Assembly (NCBI GenBank): GCA_009841265.1
Contig: VXMB01000009.1
Coordinates: 1,037,911 to 1,101,910, forward strand
Source of the DNA: Gemmatimonadota bacterium
GTDB lineage: Bacteria > JAAXHH01
Length of the DNA: 64,000 bases
Reading direction: 5' to 3'
Part shown: positions 26,080 to 33,751 of the stretch, piece by piece
How the letters are laid out: every line of letters begins with the position of its first letter
Numbering within the stretch: the first letter of the stretch is position 1
Made by a program: the position numbers and the translations under genes
Notes under the pieces: generated by a model
Told to the model about the DNA's origin: nothing
Seen by the model: only the letters and a program-made list of their open reading frames with translations
The model's database searches: none

Positions 26080-26901
26080 ATGATAGGTCTGAACAGTCCG
26101 GAGTTCACGCGAGCCGTTACCTCGAAGTGGGACGGCGAACGGGGTCCGGACGGGCGCCCCGTCGTGCCTGACAGCATCCTGAAACGGATGGAGAAAGTAA
26201 CTATTGAGGAAGCGTGGGGCGTCATCGGAGGAAAGGGATACAACTACCAGTTCTCGGGGGACTGGCAGATCCTCCACCCCGATCGTACCCTCGTCGGCCG
26301 CGCGGTGACCGGGGTCTACGTGCCCACCCGGCCCGACCTGGAAACGGCGGTCCAGGCCGACGGCGCGGAACATGGCTGCATAGGCGGCCAGAACTCCTGG
26401 GTAATCGATACGCTCGAACCCAACGACGTGATCGTCATCGACCTCTTCGGAAAGGTCAAGTTCGGGACCTTCGCCGGCGATAATCTCGGAAATTCCATCT
26501 ATGCCAAGACCGGAACGGGCATGGTCATCGACGGAGGCATCCGGGACCTGCAGAGGCTCTACGAAATCCCCATGGTCTCCTATATCCGCGGGGTCGATCC
26601 CACGGCCATCGCCGATGTGACCCTCCTCGGCATCAACGTGCCGGTCCGTATCGGTCTCGAGGCCACCTGCGTACCCGGGGACGTCGTGCTCGGTACGCGT
26701 GAAGGGGTCATCTTCATTCCGCCGCATCTGGCGGAACAGGTCGTCATCGAATCGGAAGAAACCAGGATGCGGGACGCCTGGGGCCACCAGCAGCTTCGCG
26801 AGGGCACTTACACGCCCGGCGAGATCGACCGCGAATGGACTCCCGAAATGACGGCCGAATTCGAGGTCTGGCGGCAGCAGCAGACCGCGGACGACCCGTA
26901 G
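26080..26901 (+). CDS. RraA-like / HMG aldolase family protein
   Basis: 273 residues. The core region shows GKGYNYQFSGDWQILHPDR, RAVTGVYVPTRPDLE, DLFGKVKFGTFAGDNLGNSI, and the metal and pyruvate-binding segment VIDGGIRDLQ, followed by GVIFIPPHLAEQV. This is the RraA/4-hydroxy-4-methyl-2-oxoglutarate aldolase family, used either as a pyruvate-aldolase/decarboxylase or, in Proteobacteria, as an RNase E inhibitor; in this catabolic setting an aldolase is more likely. It starts a plus-strand run with a PadR regulator, an HpcH aldolase, a sulfatase and a sugar isomerase. AAGGAGA lies ahead of the ATG. Confidence 0.88.
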   Translation: MIGLNSPEFTRAVTSKWDGERGPDGRPVVPDSILKRMEKVTIEEAWGVIGGKGYNYQFSGDWQILHPDRTLVGRAVTGVYVPTRPDLETAVQADGAEHGCIGGQNSWVIDTLEPNDVIVIDLFGKVKFGTFAGDNLGNSIYAKTGTGMVIDGGIRDLQRLYEIPMVSYIRGVDPTAIADVTLLGINVPVRIGLEATCVPGDVVLGTREGVIFIPPHLAEQVVIESEETRMRDAWGHQQLREGTYTPGEIDREWTPEMTAEFEVWRQQQTADDP

Positions 26902-26990
26902 CGAAGCCTTTGCGAAGCGCCAACGTTACGCCCGCAACGTTGCGCTGGAAAGCTTGAATCACGGACATCAGATCTACCTGAACTGCCCCG

Positions 26991-27554
26991 ATGGCCAGAC
27001 CCTATTCCCCCACCCTGCTCGGATACGTACTGCTGGGACTGCTGAACCAGCTTCCCCGGTCGGGCTACGACGTCCGCCTGGAGATGGAATCGACGCCCAT
27101 GGCCCATTTCAGCAGCAGCCCAGGTTCGATCTACCCGGCGCTCCAACTGCTGAAGAAAAACGGTTTTATCGACAACGAGGTCTTCCACCGCTCCCGGTTG
27201 AAGCCGAGAGAAGTGTTTCACCTGACAGAGAAGGGCAAAAAGGCTTTAAGCGCGTGGTTGCACAAGCGGCTCGCCGTGTCCGATCTGAGGGACAATCTCT
27301 CCGAGTTGATGCTCAGGTTCCGGTTCATGGAAGACATCGCAAGCGACCAGGAAACACAGCGGTTTCTCCAGGATTTCAGACGCAAGGCCAGGACCTACGC
27401 CAGCATCCTCAAATCACAGACCAGGACACAGGCCGAAAGCTCTCGCCACTACGCTCTTTCACTGCAGCGGGAGATCTCCATGGTCCAGATGCACATCGAA
27501 TGGGCGGACCAGGCCATGACGGCTTTCGAAGCTTCGAAGCCGAACGGGTCGTAA
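26991..27554 (+). CDS. PadR-family transcriptional regulator
   Basis: 187 residues with the PadR winged helix at the N terminus (TLLGYVLLGLLNQLPRSGYDV, GSIYPALQLLKKNGFI, then the wing REVFHLTEKGKKAL) and a C-terminal helical dimerisation region (about 95-180). PadR proteins repress nearby operons and respond to phenolics or other small molecules. Its position between RraA and an HpcH/HpaI aldolase makes it the best candidate for local control of this catabolic cluster. No clear inverted-repeat operator was seen in the flanking gaps. Confidence 0.92.
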   Translation: MARPYSPTLLGYVLLGLLNQLPRSGYDVRLEMESTPMAHFSSSPGSIYPALQLLKKNGFIDNEVFHRSRLKPREVFHLTEKGKKALSAWLHKRLAVSDLRDNLSELMLRFRFMEDIASDQETQRFLQDFRRKARTYASILKSQTRTQAESSRHYALSLQREISMVQMHIEWADQAMTAFEASKPNGS

Positions 27555-27588
27555 TGCGGCCCGGAACCCGGAAAGGCAAACGAGAAAC

Positions 27589-28371
27589 ATGCGACCGAAC
27601 AAGCTCAGGAGCATCCTGAACGAGGGCCGTCCGTCCCTGGCTACCCACATCCATACAGTCTGGCCCTCCGTGGTCGAACTCGTGGGGCACACCGGCCGGT
27701 ACGACTATGTCGAATTCGTGGGTGAATACGGACCCTACGACCTCCATGACCTGGACAACCTGGGCCGCGCCGCCGAACTGCACGACCTCGGCTTGATGAT
27801 CAAGGTCGACCAGGAACCGCGGGGTTTCCTCGCGCAGCGGGCCATCGGTTCAGGATTCCAGAGCGTGCTATTCGCCGACTGTCGGACCCCGGACGAATTT
27901 CGCGCCTGCGTGGACATCGTGCGCCCGGATACGCCGGAATCCCGGGGTACCTACGGCGTTGCGACGCGGCGGTTCTCCTACATGGGATACGGCGGCGGAC
28001 AGGACTACGTGGACGCCCTGGATGAGATCGTCGTGGCGGTCATGATCGAAAAAGGCCCCGCGGTGGACCACCTCGACGAGATCCTTGAAATCGACGGGAT
28101 CGACATGATCCAGTGGGGACCGGCCGACTATTCCGTGAACGTGGGCAAGATCGGCCAGCGAGAAGCCGTCAAATCCGTCGAACGCGTGGTCATCGACAAG
28201 TCCCTGGCCGCGGGCCGGAACCCCCGCGCGGAGATCAACACCGCGGACGAGGCCCGGTACTACCTCGATCTCGGCGTGCGCCACTTCTGCATCGGCACGG
28301 ACGTGCACGTGCTGCACGGCTACTGGCGGCGTGAAGGCGACGATATGCGCAAGGCGCTGGATGGGTCGTAG
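27589..28371 (+). CDS. HpcH/HpaI-family aldolase
   Basis: 260 residues with class II pyruvate-aldolase features: TGRYDYVEFVGEYGPYD near the N terminus, the basic-aromatic GTYGVATRRFSYMGYG loop, VAVMIEKGPAVDHLDEIL with the metal Glu, DMIQWGPADYSVNVG, and a C-terminal RHFCIGTDVHVLHGYW. It would cleave a 2-keto-3-deoxy sugar acid or related compound to pyruvate and an aldehyde. It starts 34 bases after the PadR gene and is followed by a sulfatase 34 bases later, so all are likely in one transcript. It is distinct from the aldolase at 2286-3065. Confidence 0.9.
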   Translation: MRPNKLRSILNEGRPSLATHIHTVWPSVVELVGHTGRYDYVEFVGEYGPYDLHDLDNLGRAAELHDLGLMIKVDQEPRGFLAQRAIGSGFQSVLFADCRTPDEFRACVDIVRPDTPESRGTYGVATRRFSYMGYGGGQDYVDALDEIVVAVMIEKGPAVDHLDEILEIDGIDMIQWGPADYSVNVGKIGQREAVKSVERVVIDKSLAAGRNPRAEINTADEARYYLDLGVRHFCIGTDVHVLHGYWRREGDDMRKALDGS

Positions 28372-28405
28372 TGGCGACCGTGACCACGTAGCACCGGCCG
28401 AGACC

Positions 28406-29800
28406 ATGATGTCCCGCCCCAACATCCTCTTCGTATTCGACGATCAGCACCGGTACTCCGCCATGGGTACCAGCGGCAATCCCGTCGTGCGGACGCCCAA
28501 CCTGGACCGGTTCGCGTCCGAGGGCGTGGTGCTGGACCAGGTGTTTTCGAGTTGCCCCATCTGCTCACCCTACCGCGGCCAGCTCATGACCGGTCGGTAT
28601 TCCCACGCTAACGGCGTCATGGACAACGAGTACCTCCTTCACGGGGACCAGGACTTCCTGCCGGCCGTGCTCGTAGGTCATGGCTACCGTACGGCCTACA
28701 TCGGCAAGTGGCACCTGGGCTACGGTCCCTATGGAGCGGACGGCCGCTACGGCTTCGATTACATGGCCGCCTACGACTGCAATCACGATTATTACGACGT
28801 ATACTATCATGAGAACGAACAGGGTCCCATTGACATGGCGGGATGGGCGCCGGAAACGGAGACCTCGCTGGCGATCCGGTTCATGGAGGAACATGCCAGG
28901 GAACATGCCGGCCGGCCCTTCGCCCTCGTGCTGAGCTGGGGACCGCCCCACTGGCCCTACGATGCATATCCGGCCGAGTACGACCTCTACGACCCGGACA
29001 AGGTGGATCTGCCGCCCAACGTCCCAGACCAGTTTGCCGCCTTCGCCCGGCGGGAGATCGCCCACTACTACGGCAACGTGACCGCTTTGGACCACCAGTT
29101 CGGCCGGCTGGACGACGCGCTGGAACGGCTGGGCATCCGGGACGACACCCTGGTGGTCTTCACCTCGGACCACGGAGATCACCTCAGCAGCCACGGCTAC
29201 GGAAAGCCCATGGACCGCTGGATGCATCCTTCCTTCCGCGCCTCGAAGGCGACGCCGTACGAGGAATCGATCCATGTTCCCTTCATCGCCCGGCAACCGG
29301 GCCGGATCGCGCCCGGGACGAGGAGCGACGCCCTGGTGAGCAGCGTGGACCTGATGCCTACGCTGCTGGGCATGGCCGGCGTGCCGGTGCCCGAAGGCGT
29401 GCAGGGCACCGATCAGTCGCACGTACTGACGGGGACGCCGGGACCGCGCAACGATTCGGTCTATCTGCAGATCCTCGGACCCGGCTGGCCGCACCGGGGC
29501 GAATGGGTCGGCTTCTGGCGCGGGATCCGGACGGACCGCTGGGTCTACGCGCGCTGGCACGGGAATCAACGGGACACGCTGCTCTTCGACCGGAAGGACG
29601 ATCCCTTTGAACTGAAGAACCTGGCCGGCGATCCCGCGTGCCGGCAGATCCGGGACGTATGTGAAGCACGGCTACAGCGATGGATGGCGGAAACCGGCGA
29701 TCCCTTCGACACCGGGCCCCGCGACCCGGAGACGGGCATGCTGCGGCTCGGGCAGCGGTTCAGTCACGAGAAGTATGAGCAAGGGGAGACCGCAAGATGA
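28406..29800 (+). CDS. Type I (formylglycine) sulfatase
   Basis: 464 residues. The N terminus RPNILFVFDDQHRYSAMG holds the metal-binding Asp pair, and the formylglycine signature is intact: Cys53 in CSPYRGQLMTGR. DTLVVFTSDHGDHLSSHG carries the second metal site (Asp/His). No signal peptide, so it acts in the cytoplasm unless exported in complex. It needs a formylglycine-generating enzyme, not in this window. Start is one of two adjacent ATGs (28406 or 28409). It overlaps the next gene (a TIM-barrel isomerase) by 4 bp, which ties desulfation to sugar isomerisation, so a sulfated sugar or polyol may be the substrate. Confidence 0.93.
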   Translation: MMSRPNILFVFDDQHRYSAMGTSGNPVVRTPNLDRFASEGVVLDQVFSSCPICSPYRGQLMTGRYSHANGVMDNEYLLHGDQDFLPAVLVGHGYRTAYIGKWHLGYGPYGADGRYGFDYMAAYDCNHDYYDVYYHENEQGPIDMAGWAPETETSLAIRFMEEHAREHAGRPFALVLSWGPPHWPYDAYPAEYDLYDPDKVDLPPNVPDQFAAFARREIAHYYGNVTALDHQFGRLDDALERLGIRDDTLVVFTSDHGDHLSSHGYGKPMDRWMHPSFRASKATPYEESIHVPFIARQPGRIAPGTRSDALVSSVDLMPTLLGMAGVPVPEGVQGTDQSHVLTGTPGPRNDSVYLQILGPGWPHRGEWVGFWRGIRTDRWVYARWHGNQRDTLLFDRKDDPFELKNLAGDPACRQIRDVCEARLQRWMAETGDPFDTGPRDPETGMLRLGQRFSHEKYEQGETAR

Positions 29801-30564
29801 CGATTTCCTGCTGCACCTGGGCCCTGGGGGAACCGGAAGCGGACGTATTGACGGCGATCGCGCAGGCGGGCCTGCGCCACATCGATCACCGCCCCTTCGA
29901 TTTCCGGTCCGCCGAATCCCGGCGGTTGATCTCGGACCTGGAGCTCACGCCGGCGTGCATGGCGACGGGTTTCGGCATGCCGGAGGGCGCGGCACTCGAC
30001 GCGGCCGACGCCGGCGCGCGGGACGCGGCCATCGAACACACCCGGCGTGCCCTCGAATACGCCCACGAGACCGGCGTCCGGAGGGCCTACCTGCTGCCCG
30101 GTGAAGACAGGGACGTGGAGTCGCTCGACCGGTACGGGGAGTCCGTGACCGGTCTCGCCGGCGTCGCGGCCGGATACGGCATCAAGCTGTGCATCGAGCA
30201 TTTTCCGGGGAAGGCCCTGGCGACGGTGCGGGACACCCTCGACTACATCGCGAAGCTGGGTCACGACAACCTGTACCTGCTGTTCGACATCGGACACGCG
30301 CAGATTTCGAAGGAAGATCCCGCCGAAGCCGTGGTGCGGGCGGGCGATCGTCTCGGGTACTTCCATCTCGACGATAACGACGGCGAGTCCGATCTCCACT
30401 GGGCCCTGTGCGACGGGGTGCTCACCCGGGACGTGCTGCAGCGTACACTGGCCGCCCTCGGCCGCATCAGTTACGACGGCCCGGTCAGCCTGGAGATGAA
30501 CTCCGGGCTCCCCGATCCCCTGGCGGCCATAGAAAGCGGTTTCCGGCTGGTGCGCACCCTCTAG
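29797..30564 (+). CDS. Xylose-isomerase-like TIM-barrel sugar isomerase/epimerase
   Basis: 255 residues of the AP-endonuclease-2/sugar isomerase barrel family: a start SCCTWALGEPEADVLTAIA, metal-binding Glu in GIKLCIEHFPG, LYLLFDIGHAQI (Asp/His), LGYFHLDDNDGESD (His) and SLEMNSG (Glu). These four metal-binding positions in barrel order are the family marks. It would isomerise or epimerise a keto or aldose sugar. Its start overlaps the sulfatase stop (ATGA). The 3' end of the gene is repeated 30 bases further on, giving a second in-frame TAG. Confidence 0.88.
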   Translation: MTISCCTWALGEPEADVLTAIAQAGLRHIDHRPFDFRSAESRRLISDLELTPACMATGFGMPEGAALDAADAGARDAAIEHTRRALEYAHETGVRRAYLLPGEDRDVESLDRYGESVTGLAGVAAGYGIKLCIEHFPGKALATVRDTLDYIAKLGHDNLYLLFDIGHAQISKEDPAEAVVRAGDRLGYFHLDDNDGESDLHWALCDGVLTRDVLQRTLAALGRISYDGPVSLEMNSGLPDPLAAIESGFRLVRTL

Positions 30565-30594
30565 CACTGTTTCAGGCTGGTGCGCGACCTCTAG
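30541..30594 (+). repeat. Duplicated gene 3' end including the stop codon
   Basis: The last 24 bases of the isomerase gene, ending CTCTAG (30541-30564), recur at 30571-30594 with 21 of 24 identical and again end CTCTAG. The 30-base period keeps the second stop in frame with the first. Confidence 0.85.
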
Positions 30595-30605
30595 CCGTCC
30601 TGGTT

Positions 30606-31709
30606 CTACCAGTCCACCACGGACCCGTCGTCGGCCAGGTAACTCTCGCCGTTCCGCCAGTCGTGGTCGATCTGCTCCTCCATGGCATCGTCGTCCAGTT
30701 CGATCCCCAGACCCGGCCCGGTGGGCAATTCCACGAAACCATCTTTAAAGACGAAGGGCTTCTTGAGGTATCCCTCACCCAGCGTGGTGTGCTCCTGGGC
30801 GACGAAATTGGGGATCGAGGCGTCCAGCTGCAGGCAGGCGGCCAGGGAGATGGGTCCGAGGGGATTGTGGGGCGCGATCCCGCCGTAGTAGGCTTCGGCC
30901 ATGCCCGCGATGAGCCGTACCTCGAAGATACCCCCGGCGTGGCAGAGGTCCGGCTGCAGGATGGCCGCGGCCTGCTTCTCCAGGATCTCCCTGAACCCCC
31001 ACTTGGTGAAGACGCGCTCTCCCGTGGCGATGGGCAGGTGGGTGCCCCGGGCGATCTCGGCGAGCACGTCGACGTTCTGGCACTGGACGGGCTCTTCCAC
31101 GAAGAAGGGCTGGTAGGGTTCGAGTTCCTTGATGAGCAACTTGGCCGTCTGGGGGCTGACCGCGCCATGGAAGTCGATGGCCAGATCGATTTCCGGTCCG
31201 GCGACTTCCCTCAGCCGGGCGAAATGATTGGCGGCCGTGTCGATGAAGGCCTTGTTCTCGATGATCCGGGACGGGCGCTCCGCATATGGACCCGTCTTGA
31301 AGCAGGTGAAACCCTTAGCGATCCAGTCCCCGATGGTGTCCGGGTCACCGCCGCCCTTGTACAGCCGGATCCGGTCCCGCGTGGGACCGCCCAGCAGCTT
31401 GTACACCGGCACGCCCAGGGCCTTGCCCGACAGGTCCCACAGCGCCTGTTCCACCCCGCTCAGCGCACTGGTTAGGATGGGGCCGCCCCGATAGAAGGCG
31501 TGGCGGTACATGGCCTGCCAGTGGTGGACCACCCGGGTCGGGTCCTTGCCGACCAGGTACGGTTCCAACTCGGCCACGGCCTGGGCGCAGGTCTTCGCCC
31601 GGCCCTCCAGGATGGGCTCGCCGAGTCCCACCAGGCCCTCGTCGGTATGGATCTTGAGAAAGAGCCAGCGGGGCTTGACGAGGAAGGTCTCCAGCTTGGT
31701 GATTTTCAT
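30606..31709 (-). CDS. Enolase-superfamily acid-sugar dehydratase (galactonate dehydratase-like)
   Basis: 367 residues. The barrel has all metal ligands and acid/base residues of galactonate/gluconate-type dehydratases: IDFHGAVS (Asp179, His181), FVEEPVQ (Glu205), ATGERVF (Glu231) and APHNPLGP (His281). The N-terminal lid begins MKITKLETFLVKPRWLFLKIHTDEGLVGLGEP. The family removes water from C2/C3 of a sugar acid to give a 2-keto-3-deoxy acid, which HpcH-type aldolases such as 27589-28371 can cleave, so the two may act in one route even though they are on opposite strands. It is followed on the minus strand side by an isomerase and a Gfo/Idh/MocA dehydrogenase upstream. Confidence 0.93.
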   Translation of the reverse strand: MKITKLETFLVKPRWLFLKIHTDEGLVGLGEPILEGRAKTCAQAVAELEPYLVGKDPTRVVHHWQAMYRHAFYRGGPILTSALSGVEQALWDLSGKALGVPVYKLLGGPTRDRIRLYKGGGDPDTIGDWIAKGFTCFKTGPYAERPSRIIENKAFIDTAANHFARLREVAGPEIDLAIDFHGAVSPQTAKLLIKELEPYQPFFVEEPVQCQNVDVLAEIARGTHLPIATGERVFTKWGFREILEKQAAAILQPDLCHAGGIFEVRLIAGMAEAYYGGIAPHNPLGPISLAACLQLDASIPNFVAQEHTTLGEGYLKKPFVFKDGFVELPTGPGLGIELDDDAMEEQIDHDWRNGESYLADDGSVVDW

Positions 31710-31746
31710 GGTGTGCCTCTCCGGTTTTTCTGCCGTTTTGTCGCCC

Positions 31747-31800
31747 TACCGCGGTCCGCACGCCTACCTGACCCTGGTGGTTACCGCGCTCCGCACGCCT
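31747..31800 (-). repeat. Duplicated 3' end of the sugar isomerase gene
   Basis: On the plus strand TACCGCGGTCCGCACGCCT (31747-31765) and TACCGCGCTCCGCACGCCT (31782-31800) differ at one base of 19. The second copy is the end of the minus-strand isomerase gene with its TAA stop; the first lies beyond the stop and ends in TAG in the same orientation. Confidence 0.85.
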
Positions 31801-32578
31801 GCAGGCACGCCTGCATGTGCCCTCGCGTCTCCGCCGCGATGACGCAGCACTGCTCCAGTAAATACTCCTTTGCTCCGATGACCTCGAGGTTGACGGGGCC
31901 ATCGTAGCCGCCCTCGTACAGCGCGCGGATATATCCGACCAGGTCGATATCCCCCCTCCCGTTGGCCTGGTCCTCTGGCGCGCCGGGACCGGCCTGGCGG
32001 CCCTTGCAGTCGCGGATGTGCACGTGGCGGACGCGGGGCAGCACGGCCTTGATGGCGTCCACGGGGTTCTCGTTGGCGCGGTGGATATGGGAAGGATCCA
32101 TGTCGATCCCGAAAGCCGGAGACGATATGGCTTCCATGGCACGCAGCGTCGTCGGCGTGTCGTAGATACTCGCGCCCACGTGGGCCTTGACGCAGAGCGT
32201 AACCCCGTAGATCTCCGCCCGGTCTGCCAGCCTACCCAGTGAATCGATGGTCGCCTGGAGGCTCTCCTCGTCTCCGGAAGTGCCGCCGGGACCGCAGTTG
32301 ATGATCGGGATGCCGGTCTCGGCCGCGGCCTGGAACGCGGACTCCATGACTTCCCCGTCCTGCGAAGGCTGTTCCATGGCCAGCAGTTCCAGGCCATATT
32401 CGTCGGACAGACGCCGAATTTCCGGCGCGACGGTCTGCCAGTCCGACAGGACGAGATGCTCGCTCATGCCGCCGATGGCCGACACTTCTATGCCGTCGTA
32501 CCCGGCCATGGCCAGGTGTTTGAAAGCCGTTTCCATGTCGTAACCGCCGAACAGTACCGAGTTGGCGCCAAGTTTCAT
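31781..32578 (-). CDS. Xylose-isomerase-like TIM-barrel sugar isomerase/epimerase
   Basis: 265 residues: MKLGANSVLFGGYDMETAF start, the barrel strands GYDGIEVSAIGG, GIPIINCGPGG, YGVTLCVKAHVG (metal His region), AFGIDMDPSHI (Asp-Pro-Ser-His), VRHVHIRDCKGR (His-x-His-Asp) and VNLEVIGAKEY (Glu). It belongs to the AP-endonuclease-2 superfamily of sugar isomerases, epimerases and keto-sugar dehydratases. It lies 26 bases after a Gfo/Idh/MocA dehydrogenase gene and upstream of a galactonate-dehydratase-like gene on the same strand, so the three likely form one minus-strand operon. Confidence 0.88.
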   Translation of the reverse strand: MKLGANSVLFGGYDMETAFKHLAMAGYDGIEVSAIGGMSEHLVLSDWQTVAPEIRRLSDEYGLELLAMEQPSQDGEVMESAFQAAAETGIPIINCGPGGTSGDEESLQATIDSLGRLADRAEIYGVTLCVKAHVGASIYDTPTTLRAMEAISSPAFGIDMDPSHIHRANENPVDAIKAVLPRVRHVHIRDCKGRQAGPGAPEDQANGRGDIDLVGYIRALYEGGYDGPVNLEVIGAKEYLLEQCCVIAAETRGHMQACLQACGAR

Positions 32579-32604
32579 GTTCTCTCCTTGTCAGTATCGT
32601 AATT

Positions 32605-33606
32605 TTAGTATTGTACCGTTACGACAGAATCGGTGTCCCAGGATTCGATGGCGGCTTCGATGATCAACTGGGCGCGCAGGGCATCTTCGGCCTTCGCATC
32701 GATCTCTTCCGGCGCCGCGCCTTCCAGGTTCTGTTCGATCCAGCGCGTAATCCGCGAGCCGAAAGTCTCGGAGAACCCCATCATGCCGCCCAGGTACTGG
32801 TAGGATTCCACCTCCCTTGAATGCCGGGGATAGAATTCCAGCCCCTCACAGGCTTCGCGGATGACGAACCGGGCATCCGACCCCACAACCTCGCACGTCT
32901 CCAGGCCATAGCTTCCGCCGGCGTCGTAGCTCCCGGTCAGGTGACCGACGATGCCGTTCTCGAAGAGCATGTTGACCTGGACGTTGGACCAGATCTTCCG
33001 TCCCCTGCCCTTCCTGAAGAAGGCCTGCACTTTCTCCACGTCGCCGCAGAAATACCGCATCACGTCGATGGAGTGGGGATGGAGCGCCCGCATGTGGAAA
33101 TGAGGCGAGCTTTCATTGGGGTTGTTGATCCACATCGTCATGTTGATGATGTTCAATTCGCCCAGCCGGCCGGCCTCGACCCACTCCTTCGCCCGCAGTG
33201 CGGCCGGCGTGAAGCGGTGATTGAGGTTGATCCCGTAGCGAATGCCCCTTTCCCGCGCCAGCGCGACCATCTCCCGGGCCTTCGGGATCTCGTTGGATAT
33301 GGGTTTCTCGCCCAGCACAGGGATGCCGCCCCCCAGCAATTCTATGGTCGGGGCGTAATGATCCCCGCCGTTCTCCACGCCGGCCGTACAGACGCTGGCC
33401 GCGTCGACCTTCAGCCCGCTGTTCAGCAGATCACCGACGCTGTAGAACGCCTGGCAGCCGTAAGTCTGCGCCGCCTCGTCGGCCTTTTCCTTTATGGCGT
33501 CGCAAACGGCCACGATCGTGCACGCTTCATGTGACAGGTAGTTCCGCGCATGGTTGTTACCGATGCCGCCCATGCCCACCACCGCGATATTCAGCCCCAT
33601 CTTCAA
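32605..33606 (-). CDS. Gfo/Idh/MocA-family NAD(P)-dependent oxidoreductase
   Basis: 333 residues. The N terminus MKMGLNIAVVGMGGIGNNHA is the Rossmann dinucleotide motif; the consensus EKP of the family appears as VLGEKPISNE; the substrate-binding domain carries GINLNHRFTPAAL and HFHMRALHPHSIDVMRYF, where the His in the second stretch is at the family's catalytic position. Such enzymes oxidise inositols, glucose-type sugars or sugar acids, often as the first step before isomerases like the one 26 bases downstream. It is the first gene of the minus-strand sugar operon 33606-30606. Confidence 0.93.
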   Translation of the reverse strand: MKMGLNIAVVGMGGIGNNHARNYLSHEACTIVAVCDAIKEKADEAAQTYGCQAFYSVGDLLNSGLKVDAASVCTAGVENGGDHYAPTIELLGGGIPVLGEKPISNEIPKAREMVALARERGIRYGINLNHRFTPAALRAKEWVEAGRLGELNIINMTMWINNPNESSPHFHMRALHPHSIDVMRYFCGDVEKVQAFFRKGRGRKIWSNVQVNMLFENGIVGHLTGSYDAGGSYGLETCEVVGSDARFVIREACEGLEFYPRHSREVESYQYLGGMMGFSETFGSRITRWIEQNLEGAAPEEIDAKAEDALRAQLIIEAAIESWDTDSVVTVQY

Positions 33607-33751
33607 ACGCTCCTTTGCTAAATCTCCGACTATCGTTTCTCGCGTGTTAAACTACACTATTTCAGTAAGTTGCGCGGATCCTTCCAGCAGGATCCCTTGC
33701 AGGATGGCCGGTTATTGATACCACGCACGGCGACGCGCTGCGGCGACCCCA

